Positions 47,314 to 60,381 of a DNA stretch of 64,000 bases are shown one piece after another. Source of the stretch: Cymbidium sinense (taxonomy: Eukaryota; Streptophyta; Magnoliopsida; Asparagales; Orchidaceae); contig CM038221.1 in the NCBI GenBank assembly GCA_021442155.1, positions 32,827,906-32,891,905 on the forward strand, read 5' to 3'. Each line of letters begins with the position of its first letter. The stretch's first letter is position 1. Made by a program: the position numbers and the translations under genes. The notes beneath the pieces are model-generated. The model ran no database searches, was not told the DNA's origin, and saw only the letters and a list, made by a program, of their open reading frames with translations.

Positions 47314-50300
47314 TATTTAAGTTGTTACATCCGCAAGCTAAGTCAGGTGGTGGCAGACACTGCACTGATCTTCGGTGTCTGATCTCGAATAGGATGGTGA
47401 GGATCGAACCCATGGTGTAAAGGGGAGAAATGATTGAGATCTAGCTTGATCTGATAAGAGCCATCCATTCCAATCACGCGGAATGGATGGCCCGCGATCC
47501 TTCTTCCTACGAACGGTGAATGATAGAGCCTGTCAGCCATGGATCGCTCAATCCGAGCTCACCCGAGCTCAGATCCACTCCAAACTCAACCCACACCTTC
47601 GTACAAAGGATCCGAAGGATCCAATAGCTAGGGTGAGCTCAAATGCAAATCTCCTTCACAAAGGACCAACCAATTTTTTATATATCTATAGTTTAGGGGA
47701 ATTACCTCACCAAAGCTCAAGACTGGTAGTGGGATCAACGGAGGTAGCTACATCTCGTAGAGACGAGGCCTTATTGAGAAGAAATCAAGCCAATTCCACT
47801 GGGTTCGCTTGGTTGATTAAGAATGGAGGTTTGGAGTTTCGGTCTTGATCAAACTCTCAAATTGGAAACAAGGAAGTAGCATCGATTAGGTATGGAAAGT
47901 GGAATGAGCAAGTTTGGTGGTGAATTGAAAGAGTTTAGATCGAAGATAGCCTCCCCTATTTTGGTTCCACACAGAAAGAGGAAATGTCAAAGGTGGGATG
48001 CTTGGGATTGCTCTAGAACTCACAAGGAAGCTCAGCTTGGTGTTATGAAGCTTGCACGAAGTAAATTTGTTTCATTTTTGTTTGAATTGAGGAGGTATAC
48101 CCATTGATGTGTTCATTTGATGAACAAGATGATTTCCCATCTTTCGGCTAGCCAGCCGCCATCAGAGCATCGTAGGTGTCTCAATAGAGTCCACTTTACT
48201 CAATTGGGTTAGAGGGAGTCATGGGAGGTGGCTTAAGGCTTGATCTTGGCTGAATTGGTTTACTTGATCCCTTTGGTGCTCGGGTTGCATGGGAGGTGAG
48301 TTGGCTCACCTCCCTTTGGTCCATGGCCAACCTAGCATGGATTAGGTGGCCTAGGTAGGTTAGGTGCACCCTCATTTGGAAGTTGGATGGTTGCCAAGGT
48401 GATGAGAGAGTGGACTTTGCCATTATGGGTGGAATCATATATGAAGAGGGCTTAACCAATGGATTATGGCTTAGATGGGGACCACTTGACTTTCGGTCAG
48501 ACTTTAGGCTAACCTAAGGTCAGTTTGGGTTGGGTTTGGTCAGCCATCAAAGTCTCATGGGTTGGTTTTGTGGGTTTTGGCTTCATTTGGTCAAATGGAT
48601 TCTTATGGTTTCATGTTGGGTCGGGTTGAACAATTGATCAAATTGGGTCAAACCAAGGCTTGGGTTGGGTTAAAATGATGATTTGAAGAGTTTTGGTTCA
48701 AGTGGTTTCAATCAAATTGGCTTAGGTTTGATTTTGGCTCACTTGGATTCAAATATGTCAAATTAAGTTGACCAATTTGACCAAATTAAAGTTAGTGTGG
48801 TTCATGTTCAATTGGTCAATTGGAAATTTTTGTAGGCTTTGGTTTGAATCAATTTAGATTTAATCTGGATTTTTGGCCAATTTAACCCTTTAGGTCAATT
48901 TGGGCTAGGTTGGGTCAAGTTGACCAATTGGTCAAATTGGACATAATTATGGCTTTGGTCAAGTTCAATAATCAATTTGGAATAAACTTGAGCCATTGGT
49001 TGCAATCAATTTGGGTTAGATCATGATTTGACTCATTTTGACCTTTCAGGCCAATTTGGGTTAACTTGGGTCAAATGGCCAATTGGACTTGGTTTAGCTC
49101 AATTGAGAGTTTTGTCATGTTCAATCATTGATCATGTGCTTGTTTGAATCAATGGTTTCAATTAATTTGGTGTATGGTAAGTTTTGGCTAGTTTAGGTTT
49201 CATTTGTGCTGTAGGTTGACTTGGTTTGACCCAATTCATGGTGGTTGATCATCCTTGGGTGATTATTGATCTTGATATGAGGCTTAGATGGGTCCAGTCT
49301 AATCCAATGTGGGTTGACTTAGAACTTGGCTAAAAAAAGTCCTCCAGGCCACTTTAGGTTATGTGGACCTAAATGGGTTAATTGGTTTGGTTTTGGCTTG
49401 ATTCAAGTTTAGTTGAACTTATATATGAGCCTATGATTGAAATATAAATCCAACTATAATCAATTTGGAGTCTAATTGATTTTCATTTGAAGTTTTCAAG
49501 CTAAAAGGGATAACTTGGGCTTGACTTGGGTTGACTTGAGTTTGGTTTGATAATTAAAGATTTTATTTATATTTGGGTAAATGATTGAAGGAATGATTAA
49601 CTCAAGAGAAAATCCATTGGTTTTGGCTGATTGATGGATTTGGCCAAGTCCAAGGAAATGGCTTAAAAGGCTTGAATTGGGTGTTGGTTTGATTTTGGAC
49701 TTGGTTTTTGTCATGTGAATTTATATTTCATTTATATTTGGAAATATAAATAAAGATATAAATGATTCATGAGAAAATCACTTGAATTTGGAGTGATTTG
49801 GGAGCAAATTTGATCAAGCTTAAGGATGTAGGTTAAAATGGCTAAGGAGGAACCCAATTTAGTTTGATTTATTTTTGGTCATTAGAGGGTGAGTTCATTT
49901 ATATTTATGAATATAAATGAAGGAGTAATTGGTATATAAAGAAACCAATTGATTTTGGGTTGATTTGTATGAGATTTGGCCAAGTTCATGGAGGTAGGTC
50001 CATATAGCTTAAGAAGGGTTTTGATTAGATTTGGATTTAAATTGATTTAGTTTTGGCTATTTGAGTTTATATCTCATTTATATTTGTAAATATAAATGAA
50101 GATATAAATGATTCATTAAGAGATCAATAAAAATTTGTATTGAATTGGGTGGAGATTTGGCTAAGTTTATGGAATTTAACCATAAGGCTTTAAGGGGGTT
50201 TTTTATTTTGGATTTGAATATGGATTCTAATCCTTTGGTTTAGAATTTGGATTTGGATTTGGTTAATGATTGAGGGATTGAATTGATCTTAGAGAAAGTC

Positions 50301-50690
50301 AATTGAATTTGGATTGATTTGAATTTGGCTAAGGCAAAGTCCATAAGATGAAATCAAGAGGCCTATGAAGAATTTTAATTTTGGATTTGATTATGGGTTT
50401 CAATCATTTGGTTTGGAATTTGGATTTGGATTTGATAAATGAGTTGAATTTAAGGTTTGGTTTGAGAAGGTAAGTATAGGTTGGGTTTAGGCCATAGGAT
50501 GGACAAGTCTCAGAAATCATTAAGGCAACCCAATCCCATGCTAATCTTTCTAAGTCTCAGGCTTAGGTTTAAGTGTTCACATAATCCTTAGAAGTGTCTT
50601 AGGACACTGGAGCTCTTAGTGTCTATAAGATTCCTAGATCTATGATGAAGAAGTTGAGAACTCACTCCAAAAGTGAGGTCAACAATCACC
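47296..50690 (+). repeat. Long non-coding repeat with degenerate internal tandem units
   Basis: 47300-48200 has mixed composition and short frames without recognisable domains. 48480-49480 consists of loose units of about 165 bp around 'ttgggtcaa', 'gaccaattgg' and 'caatttggg'. 49715-50350 has three to four units of about 170 bp, each with a near-palindromic ATTTATATTT...AAATATAAAT core and 'gatttgg..aag'. 50460-50690 matches the end of the 3600-4560 repeat. Together these suggest a large non-autonomous retrotransposon-like family with no coding content. Confidence 0.5.
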
Positions 50691-50699
50691 TAACACAAA

Positions 50700-51250
50700 C
50701 TAATTTCTATTGATCTAGTTCACTATTGAGATAACGATTAAACTACTCACTTAGCATCATTTAATAAAACTAAAAAATTTTAAGGCTTTTAAATTATGGC
50801 AAATAAAATATTTTCTACAATTTATATTCACTATATTATGTTAACACTTTATCTAATTATGGAGATAAACTCCTTTTATACTTTTTTTATTTATAATAGT
50901 GAAATTATATCAATTGGTATAGGCTTCATAATTTTTTTTAAATTGTGAGTGAATAATTATGAAGTTTTTAGTTTAAACTCATGGCTTTGAAATAGCCATA
51001 TTCTTTAACAAAAGGGTCACATGCCTTTTCATGGCTTTATGATTATTTTTCTTTATAAATTTTTTTGTTAAAATCATATTTATGCTTCTCTTAACTTAGT
51101 ATGTGCACATAATTTTATATAATATTAAAAAGATAAATTTTTCTAAAACATAATACAATACTAATTCCAACAAGATAAGATTAAACAATCTCTGCACACA
51201 CACACATACACAAATATATATATATATATAAAGAATGCAAAAGATATCTT
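50700..51250 (-). repeat. AT-rich dispersed repeat family, copy 3 (inverted)
   Basis: The reverse complement aligns with 21885-22400 and 40440-43165: 'ctccataattagataaagtg', 'taacataatatagtgaa', 'attaaatgatgctaagtg' and a flanking AT microsatellite (51212-51230). It keeps the segment missing from copy 1, so it serves as the uninterrupted reference for the insertion in copy 2. Confidence 0.7.
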
Positions 51251-53200
51251 CCATCATTCAAATAAAAATCTTGAGATGCTTAAATTCTTATTAAGCAATA
51301 GCTGGCAATCTTCTCGATCACTCTCCTTTCTGAGGGAAATTAGATGACAATAAGATGAACATCGATGTCATATTTTTCATCAAATATCATGTATCAATCA
51401 TTATCAAGCATTAAGCAATGATAGGAACTCCATTTAGTTGTTTTTTTCTTTTAAGAGAGGAGAACAATTATCAAGAAGACACATTATGTGTTGAGGTTGA
51501 TAAAGATTAAAATTTGGTAGGTTTTTAGTGATACCTGAATAAGAATGTCAATCATCGATGGATGGATTATATTTAATGGTGACAAAGTTTAATTTTGTTA
51601 GTGAATCTTGCTAGCTAGTGAGTTTAATAATCTCTTGTATGACTCATCCTTATTATTTTAGGTGATTTAGTGTTTTTTGTGGTTTACTTGGGCTACACCT
51701 AAGTAGGCTACTTGTTTAATTAAGGTAAACATAAGTGTCGCTAATTTTTATCTTATAGTCGCAGCTATAATAGTTGAGCATTAATGATTAGTTTACCTTA
51801 GCCTATAAATTCCTAGTGGTTTTACCTTAAATATTTTTAAGTTAATTAATGTATTGTTTATAATTTGTCTTAGCCTCTTTATTTTAGTCTAGTGACTAAA
51901 CCTTACATTATTCTAGTTTCCTTTATATAGTTTAATGAGTCCTCTATGCTTTTTGACTTTAGTCTATTCTAGTGGTATATAGGTGGTGTATTAATATGCC
52001 ACAATTTATTATAATTGGCTATATATTGATTAGTGGCCTAGTGTAAGTAGTCTTAATAGACACTAAGTTGACTAATGACCTTTAACTTTGTTAAACATCT
52101 TAGGGCACTAAGATATGAAACTAATTATAGAGGGGAGTCTCTACATTATGAGATCAATAACATTAAAATGACATGATTCACCTTGGCGAGCTACTAAATT
52201 TCTTATCGTCTTTTAATAAAATCTATAATATCTTAAGTATTAGCTTCATGGAAAGAGTTTATCTAACTCTATTAGCACCATATATAATTAAATAGGGGAA
52301 ATTACATACATAGCACTCAAAACTAGCACCCTCTTTAATTTTTTAAATTTTCACCCAAATATCAAAAGTATATTAGAACTTTAACTTTTATTTATTTTTT
52401 TTTGTTTTTTGCTTTTATCAAACTTTCATTAATTTTATTATGGCATGCATAAATACATGGATTTCATAGTCTAAAAATATCATGTTTGCTAATTCTATAA
52501 ATACATAAATTTTAATCAGTTTTTATTTACATAATTATCCCAATTAAGTTTTAATATTTAGATGTTGGATATATAAATATATATAATAATTGTGTGATAT
52601 GTGTGTAAATCTTCCTTCATTATACTTGTCTTAATTTATATTCATATTATTAACCCGATAGAAAGTCCCTTCACAATTTTAAATTGTAACAATATTCACA
52701 CTAAAATGTGATTATAGAAAATTATAATTATTTAGTTTTTTCAATAAAATTGCATTTCACAATTAAAAAATAAGAATTATTTATCTAATCCATGCATTGT
52801 CTAATTTAATATACATATCATCACTATACACATTTTTTATTGTTATATTTTCTCTTGAATTAATATAAACTTAGTTTTAAATGAATTTTTCTATTACTTT
52901 TTGTTAAATTTAAATTAGTTTTAAAATTTTGTAATTAATTTATAAAAGAACCCCCACCATTTTTATAATATAGTATTTAAAATATATTTATATATTATCA
53001 TATATTTTAAATATTTTATTTTTTCATCTATGAGTAAAGTAGGGTTTATATTAAAATAGATTTTGAAGTTCCTTATGGAGGCAAACCTCCATAATTAATT
53101 AAATGACATATATATAATTGTAGAGATGACAATATGAACAAATTGTTCTCTTAGTCATACCTGACTCTATAGTAGCCCATCAAGCTCATCTCTATAAACT
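51250..53200. other. AT-rich spacer, no gene seen
   Basis: No coding or repeat signal, apart from the 53040-53110 segment that resembles 43555-43645. Confidence 0.4.
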
Positions 53201-53624
53201 TTAACATGGGCCGTCATCTCTTAGGTAACCCTCATTTCACCGCCAACGCCACATCCAACTCTCCAAAAGGGTACTCTGTAGAATGGTCGCCCAACATGTA
53301 CATGCTCCCAAGACCTAACTCAGTATGTGACATCCCGCCGTGTTGGTCTACTGATCTTCCGCCTCATTCAACTCCTCAGACAAATATGCTAACAGCTCTA
53401 AGGAGTACCGATGAACAAGCTCAAATCCTCCAGGTGGGTACTTCAAATGAACCTGACCTAGATGTTCAAGGAAGGAAGCACAATAGTGAACAAAATGTAA
53501 GCTGAGGTGCATCAAAAGTCGATCCAATAGATCTAAGTATAAGTCCTTATAAAATGTTCACCGCAATAACGTAAAGGTAAGCAGAAGATGCCTTCCCCAT
53601 GCGACACGTGGATGTCACATGTGG
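53200..53624 (-). other. Downstream flank of the plant mobile domain exons
   Basis: Continues the less AT-rich composition of the MuDR-type element. The 99-codon plus-strand frame 53206-53505 is rich in Pro, Ser and Asn with no recognisable domain; it may be a shadow of decayed coding sequence on the other strand ('TRRDVTY' and 'SWEHVHV' can be read on the minus strand). I make no gene call. Confidence 0.3.
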
Positions 53625-54190
53625 TTATACTGGATCATGATATATAACATCAGGCTCTGGATGCCTACCGATGAGCTCATCACAATAATCGGACCATGAG
53701 AACCATCGCCTACCCTCCCCTATCACTATAGGTCCGGTAATAAGAGACCCATCAATCCGTACACCTAGAATCATGGCTATGTCCTGCAAAGTAACTGTCA
53801 TCTCACCAAGTGCAAAATGAAATGTGTTCGTCTTTGGTGACCAGCTCTCAACTAGAGGTGTAAGCAAGTGGTGATCAAGTCCGATATACTGGAGATATGA
53901 AACATAATCTAGCCCAGCATCACGCAGTCCATCCATAAATATGGGGTAGTTCATCCGCCAGTCTCTAAACATCAGAAGATGTGATGCTACTTCAAGAACT
54001 TTCGCCTACAAGATATGAATAGAGGAATTAATAAAAAATGCATTTGCATTGAGCTAGCTTTGACAAATAATATATCATACCAGATCTAAATGCATAGCCC
54101 TGTGTCTACCTCGCAATGAAGCAATGCTAGGGTGTACCTCCAGCACCCGTAGTCTACCTTGGTTCGGCATTTACTACCCTGCTCCACCTT
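53625..54190 (-). pseudogene. Plant mobile domain (MAIN-like) fragment, two exons
   Basis: Exon 1 (about 54190-54081) ends 'VLEVHPSIASLRGRHRAMHL'. A 75-bp intron with GT...AG borders (54080-54006) follows. Exon 2 (54005-53625) reads 'LVESWSPKTNTFHFALGEMT' and 'VTLQDIAMILGVRIDGSLIT', the diagnostic core of the plant mobile domain (PF10536), normally about 350 residues. A stop ends it after 'PEPDVIYHDPV', so only the first third remains. Plant mobile domains occur in host MAIN/MAIL proteins and in Mutator and gypsy elements. Its position directly 3' of a MuDR-type transposase on the same strand indicates the transposon-borne type. Confidence 0.8.
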
Positions 54191-54429
54191 CCTCAACTGC
54201 CATTTGACCTATTCGGTGCACAACTTCTACAGATACATGTCAATACCATAAAAACATAAAACATCAGAGGTAAACTACAGCAGTATAGAAAAAATAGCTT
54301 AGAACTACACACTAACAAGAACACATAGCTCAAAAGTGAACAATATTAGTAAATAAACAACTCCGGCAAATAACAACAAACCACACAAATAGACACGTCC
54401 TACATACACATGTCCACAGAGACATACAA

Positions 54430-56640
54430 CAAATCTAATCAGTAGCATCACCTTGACATCCGCTGCAAATATCGAATCACTCTACCTAATCAATTCAGAA
54501 GCTGTCTCAAGGCATTTGGAGAAATTTGATACAAGATTGTAATAAATATATGTGATTAGAGCTTGAATCGATAATCCACGTGCCATCTTTAGTACACCGT
54601 TAAAACACTCTGACACATTAGTGGTCATGGTACCATAACGATATCCACTATCAGGAGTCAACTACCACTTAGCTAAATCTCTAGCAAGCAACCAATCAGT
54701 AGCCTCTATTTTGATATTCTTGATGTCTGTCATGTAACATGTAAAGGTGTGAGTGTCATTTGTATTACTTGCCACATACATCTTTTGACAGATAAACTCA
54801 ACATCAGAAATACCCATAGTTCTGCATGCCTTCTTAAAATTCTCTCTAAGATGGCATAAGCAGTGCCGATGCTTAGCCCAGGGAAAAACTTCACTACACC
54901 CACATACTAAGCCTGAATGTCAGTCAGAAATAATGCATAAATTAACCGAAGTACATATAAGCGGAATCAAGTCCTAGAATGTCCTAATAAATCAAGCCGA
55001 GGACTCATTGCATTCTGCTTCAACTACTGTAAATGCTAGCAGATATAAGTCATTATTTGCATCAATCTCAACTGCAGTAATAAGAGTTCCTCCGTACTTA
55101 CCCAATAGAAATGTGCCATCAAGACTTAAGACTGGTCTGCAAGATTGCCAATTAATTATTGATGGCCCAAATGACCTGAATATGCATTAAAAATGACCAT
55201 ATTCACTTGATTGAATATGATACACTGTGATTGGCATAATTGCACAAACAATAGCCATAAAATGATCCAGTGAACGATATTACTCTTCCCAACTGTCAAA
55301 AATAACCTATATAGCCTTTTTGCGTGCATCCCAAGCTTTCATATAAGAAACCCTAATATTAAATTTTGATTCCATACGACCAATAATTTCCCTGGGCTTC
55401 AAATCCAACTGATATCTAATCACAGGTTGGATTAAGTAGCTGATAAACTGTGAGGTGCACTGCTTGTGTCTATTACTCAATATCGAATGAATACATGTGT
55501 GTGGGGCAACTATACTAGATATCCTCCAAGCACCACCCAGCCTCTTGCTTGCACGAGCATGTAAATGCCACATGCACGGCCTACTGGGATGACTGTTATG
55601 TATGTAAAGTACGGTAAACCTCACCTTGTTAGAGTCACATACATACTCAACATTATTTATGATGGACCAACCCTAAATAGTAAATTTAAGCTATCTTTTA
55701 TCATGGAAACACATCCTATCAATTAAGTCTGCTGGAATAAAATTCTCTTCTAGAAAGATAGAATGTTCTGAGAGGCCATGAAAATTTAATTATTCATCTC
55801 ATTCTTGTGCTATCTGGTAGGCCTGAATATAGTCATTGCTACTGAACATGTGTTCCTTGGCTATGTTTGTTTTCTTAGAGTAATCTCTTAGCAAATGACT
55901 GCTCCCAGAATCTGCACATTGATCTTCTTCAATGTCACCTTCACTATCAACTACCAATTTTGCATTAGGCATTGTTAGTCTCATCTTGAGTGGGGTTACT
56001 TGATCACCATGGTATTCACCCCTACTTGCAGAAGTTGAGGCAATATGATGAACACTAGTAGGAGATGCAACATCTCTCTCAATAGTGATGATGTAAATTA
56101 TGACATAGTGTAAAATAAAAAAAGATTAATTAAATTATGACTCATACTACCAAAACTTTCATTGAGGTCGGATATGGTTCTTGTATAGTGCGCGCTTTAG
56201 TTGGATGAACTTCAACTCCAATAATGAACTTCTCTATCCTCTGTTCGTATCAACTCAACTTCAACATATACAATCAGAGGTTGTATACTTCTGCATTAAT
56301 GATGGACTCACATACTTCATCGTCATTTATTGGAGAAGCAATGAAACTGCACTAATAGGAAATCTACAAATGAGATTAACTCTAAAACACGTGGGATCAA
56401 CTTTTAGTGATCTCATGATTTGATTCTGTAAGCTTGCAAAATCAGTCTAACATGAAACTTGTATAATATTTTTTAACAATGTACGTAGGGAAGAAGCCCT
56501 CACGAACACTGAGTTGGCCGCCATAATATAATACTAAACAAACTGTGTCCAAACTCATTTTTGATTCTAAAAATGTATATTGGAGACACAAAAGTTGAAT
56601 ATCACACCTATTTAAATCAATTAGATTCATAAGACTGTAT
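54430..56640 (-). pseudogene. MuDR-type Mutator transposase
   Basis: Minus-strand order: N-terminal block 'DTVCLVLYYGGQL' (56550), 'IMRSLKVDPTCFRVNLICRF' (56380), acidic linker (55984-55799, 'DSEGDIEEDQCADSGSS'), DNA-binding-like frame 55624-55307 ('CMWHLHARASKRLGGAWRIS' and 'KFNIRVSYMKAWDARKKAI'), then the DDE core. The core has 'SLDGTFLLGKYGGTLITAVE' (first Asp at 55118-55120), 'CIISD' then a stop then 'HSG' (second Asp at 54923-54925), and 'VSECFNGVLKMARGLSIQAL' (Glu block near 54620). All three catalytic regions are recognisable, but stops and frameshifts separate them. A full MuDR-type protein is about 700-800 residues, and the remnant spans that length. Confidence 0.85.
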
Positions 56641-58800
56641 GGATCACACTGCCTATATGTATAATATCACCTAACCTTAATAAAAATGACTCTAACAATC
56701 TAAAAAAAATTGACCAACATAAAATTTTTCTCCCCATATAGGTACATCTAAAAAAATTTAATTATGAGTTATATTTTACATGAACATATATAGCATACCT
56801 AACATGAGCCTAGAGCTACATAAACAATCTACATTATGAGGTTTTATCAAGTTATCAATAATTTGCAATTCAACACTACCAAGGTCAATATCAATATCTC
56901 TTTTACTGACATGATCCATAATGAAGTGTTGAATAAGAATTTATTCCAAAAATATGCATATAATAATCCAGTTACAGGAGGAGGACCAACCCATAGCCAT
57001 AAGATATAACAATCCAGTTACATACATCCTCAAACTCATCCAAAACGTAAACAAAGTAAGGGTAAAGAGCCGTAGAGAAATAGTTCTCCAAACAACAATA
57101 AAGCAGCAAATAGCCCTTAGGGGCGCCCAACCCATCATAGCAGCAGGAGCAATAACCACGAAAATGTGGCTGCCAAAAACCATAATACAATTTATAATCC
57201 CCAACCAAGAACCCCACACATAAATAATTATTTAAAACACACAATAATCAAAATGAGCACATAAACATAAACATACAATAAAACACACATAAATGAGCAC
57301 ATAAACATACATTATTTAAAACAAACATCATTTCAAATAGCACACAAAATGAGCACACAAACATCATTTCAAATAGCTTCAAAATGAGCACATAAACATA
57401 CAATAAATATAATATTTAAAACACACATAAATTTATTTAAAATATCATAAAACACACATAAATACATATAATTTATTTAAAACACACACGTAAATTTAAA
57501 CGAATATAATCAACATTTATTTGAAATATTTACTTTTCCCCTAAAATATCAACCAACATACATACTAACTAAAACTAAGTAATCACATGTTAAAACACAA
57601 ATAATCAACACGTGAATGATTTTTTCTTAAAAAAAGAAATTTGAAAAAAAATACCTTCAAAATGCCATTGAAAAAACCTAAATCCACTCAAAAATGCCAA
57701 CAATAGGATGGATCGCTCACGCATGGACATGGATGAGGTCGACATGGTAGGGGGCTTGTCTCCCACATGGAAAGGAGAGATCGGGACTTGGATAGGTTTG
57801 CTTATAGTCGCCTGCTCAACAGCACTAGCACTAATGTGGAATCTATGCCTCCCGCTCAACAAGCGACAATCGATGTGAAATCCATCGCACTAGTCGCCTG
57901 CTGAACGAAAGCAATCGCTAGTTTTAAAGTTTTTTTTATTGCTCATTTCACTAATTAAAGTTTAAAATAGCCCTAAATTAAAATTTTAGCCATATATATA
58001 TAACCCTAATTAAAGTTTTAAACTAAGAAACACGAAGCCAGCCAATAAAAGAATAGCAGGTGTACCAGGTCCTTAAAAAAAGCCAAGAGTAATAGGTAGA
58101 TAGAACTTTCTGAAATAGTGATCTTAAATCAAAGGAATTGTATCCAACTAAAAAAAGAGTTTCCAAATATATTGTGTATGATGTCATGCTTAAACTAAAT
58201 TTTTTATCCCTTTGAACCAACACTGTCTTCAACAAAGAAGATAAATAGTTTCCAAATAATTAGAACTTCCTAGCTAATGCTTATTGAACAATAATAGTGC
58301 TTCCCATCAAAGAATATAGATCAATATAGATCCAAATATTATCGCAAAGCCACCACAACATGACTATGATATATATAAAAATTTTCAATTGAAGAAATAT
58401 GATCTAAAATGTAAGAAGAATAAAACAACAAGATAATATTTCAAAACCACATGTAAAAAATGCATAATTGTAGCCTCCATTGACATGTGATGGAATTCTT
58501 CTTTACAATCGAATTAGACTACTTCCAGCAATGCAGTTGTTTCATAGTTCAAAGTCTGCCATTCAAAATAAGCCAATTACAAATAGTAATTTAATCCAAT
58601 CTAATCACTATCTAAGGCATCTGTAATTTGCTCTCTAACTATTTCATCTCCTCAGCTCCTTCGCCATCCTGTGTTCCCAATTCTGTGGTTTGTTAGCTAG
58701 TTTCTACCAAAGAGTAGCCCAACTAATGACAAAGAAATATATGTCACTATATTAGCCATTACATATTAAACATAATAAGCTTCTAAACAAAGTGTGTATA
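56640..58800. other. Upstream region of the MuDR-type element and spacer
   Basis: 57220-57610 is low-complexity 'aacacacataaat' and 'aaatgagcacataaac' words. 57610-57920 is richer in GC and has a minus-strand frame (57862-57605) that might be the leader of the element ('HVGDKPPTMSTSSMSMRE'), without recognisable domain. I could not find a terminal inverted repeat pair. 58000-58800 has no feature. Confidence 0.35.
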
Positions 58801-58879
58801 GCAACAAATGATATATTATGCACTATTATTATATAATTTCCACAAAAGTTCAGCGTATAATAGAAATAGTACATAAAGT

Positions 58880-59960
58880 AAAAAGAGTGAACTCTCCCCT
58901 AGCAGATCATAGAGAAGTTTCAAAATAATAGCGCAGATAATGAACTCTCCATTCAGGTGCCATAGCGACAAATATCTCATGCTTGTTTGCATCTTCAAAC
59001 AATCTCGTTGAATGCATATAAAGTGGAATATCTTCAAAAACTTATCTAATTTTATATAAAATAGTGATCACCTCAGATAGTGATGGTAGTGCAATTGCCT
59101 TATTCGCTTTGGAAGTCATTGCACTAACTAACTATGATATTTGATCTCAGAGGAACACCTCCCTTCTTTTTTTTTCTGACCTCTAGGAGCTAGAGCTAGT
59201 GAATGCCTAGCATGATTGGATTTGGTGTGGGAATTTGTGTCATGTAACAATTCGTAGTCTGAATCATTTGAAGCATACCTTCGCTCAGAACAATTATGTT
59301 CTTCCACAACATCGTCAGCTTCTTGAGTTGGTGTCCAAGAGTGAGCACCAGTGGCAACCCCACCACTGAACAGGAGATCTAAAAGCATACCTTCGCTCAG
59401 AACAATTATGTTCTTCCACAACATCGTCGGCTTCTTGAGTTGGTGTCCAAGAGTGAGCACCAGTGGCAACCCCACCACTAAACAGGAGATCTAATTTCTC
59501 TTCAATTTTAGGGTCTTATCTACAATATCTAAATTTTTTTGCATTTGGTAATATTTTCAATTTAAGATTATGGTCACATGTTATGTTCATATGAACTCTT
59601 TGTGGAGTAATTAGAACAGCAAGTATGTATACGAAATTTACTAGAATCATTTCTCTCCACCAATCGCTTGATCCGTCAATCATCTTCTTTATAGGATCCC
59701 ATCCCAAACTAGTTGATCCTTGTTTCAACTCTTTCCACAATTTTCAATCTTTCTTCAAATAATCCCATTTATTTTTAAGTTGTGTCCTGTTGTATTCCCT
59801 TCCAGTTCTCTCCTTAAAATTTTGGTTAAATTATTTCGGCCCTCCTTATTAGAATAGGTCATCGGTCTATTTCCCAAGTCTATCTACTTGAGATAAAGAT
59901 CACAAAATATTTTTTTTACATCTCTCTCCCAAGTAGCACCTGTTCCACCTTCTCTTGGAT
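58880..59960 (-). pseudogene. Myb/SANT-like (L10-interacting MYB type) protein
   Basis: Minus-strand blocks: 'ATWERDVKKIFCDLYLK' (59930), 'NFKERTGREYNRTQLKNKW' then 'DYLKKD', a stop in place of Trp, and 'KLWKELKQGSTSLGWDP' (59820-59690), 'IDGSSDWWREMI' (59665), then after an apparent intron (donor GTAAAT near 59643) 'PNAKKFRYC' and 'EEKLDLLFSGG' (59490). The C-terminal part near 58960-59030 reads 'HSTRLFEDANKHEIFVAM' in a separate frame. These are the Myb/SANT-like domain and C-terminal block of L10-interacting MYB-like proteins, also found as the DNA-binding partner protein of PIF/Harbinger transposons. No Harbinger nuclease is seen nearby. The gene is broken by stops and a 112-bp duplication. 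Confidence 0.75.
59272..59495. repeat. 112-bp tandem duplication in the Myb/SANT-like pseudogene
   Basis: Units 59272-59383 and 59384-59495 both start 'agcataccttcgctcag' and end 'caggagatct'. They differ at only a few positions (for example 'cgtcagctt' against 'cgtcggctt' and 'cactgaac' against 'cactaaac'). Because 112 is not a multiple of three, the duplication also shifts the frame. Confidence 0.95.
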
Positions 59961-60109
59961 TTCCCATTTTAAGCTCATAATATTATCACACGAGTGATGA
60001 AACCTAGATGAATCAAACAACTTAATTTTGATTGAGAGTTTACAGTTACAATAAAGAAGGAAAAGAAGCATATGAACTAGATAAGAGATATGCAATAAGG
60101 AGCATAACA

Positions 60110-60381
60110 CATTATAAGTTGAGAAAATAATGGAACTTCTAGCCCAAATAAGAGCTTCATTAATGCATGCTAAAAGAGCATCAAGTGTGGCTAGTATATA
60201 AAGGCTCTTGACTCCTACATAGATCTATTATTTAAATATGGAGTGCCGCATTTTAGGAGATCGTTACCTTATTAGAGGCCGAAGATAGGTTGCCACAACT
60301 CTTAAAATGCTAATAGCTGTTATGAAGCCTTCAAATGCTTTTTTTTATTTTCATCTTTATTGGAAATATTTTTTTCATCTT
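60110..60381. other. Spacer before LTR copy 2
   Basis: No homology to other parts of the window and no coding motif. Confidence 0.35.

Noticed and set aside
47399..47412. 'gaggatcgaaccc', similar to the complement of a tRNA T-loop
   Set aside because: No acceptor stem, anticodon arm or partner B box spacing could be found around it.
47483..48107. Plus-strand frames of 121 and 71 codons
   Set aside because: They lie in the non-coding repeat family, have no family motif, and the matching part at 4.4 kb has no frame.
53206..53505. 99-codon plus-strand frame near the plant mobile domain
   Set aside because: No recognisable domain; composition suggests a shadow of decayed coding sequence on the opposite strand.
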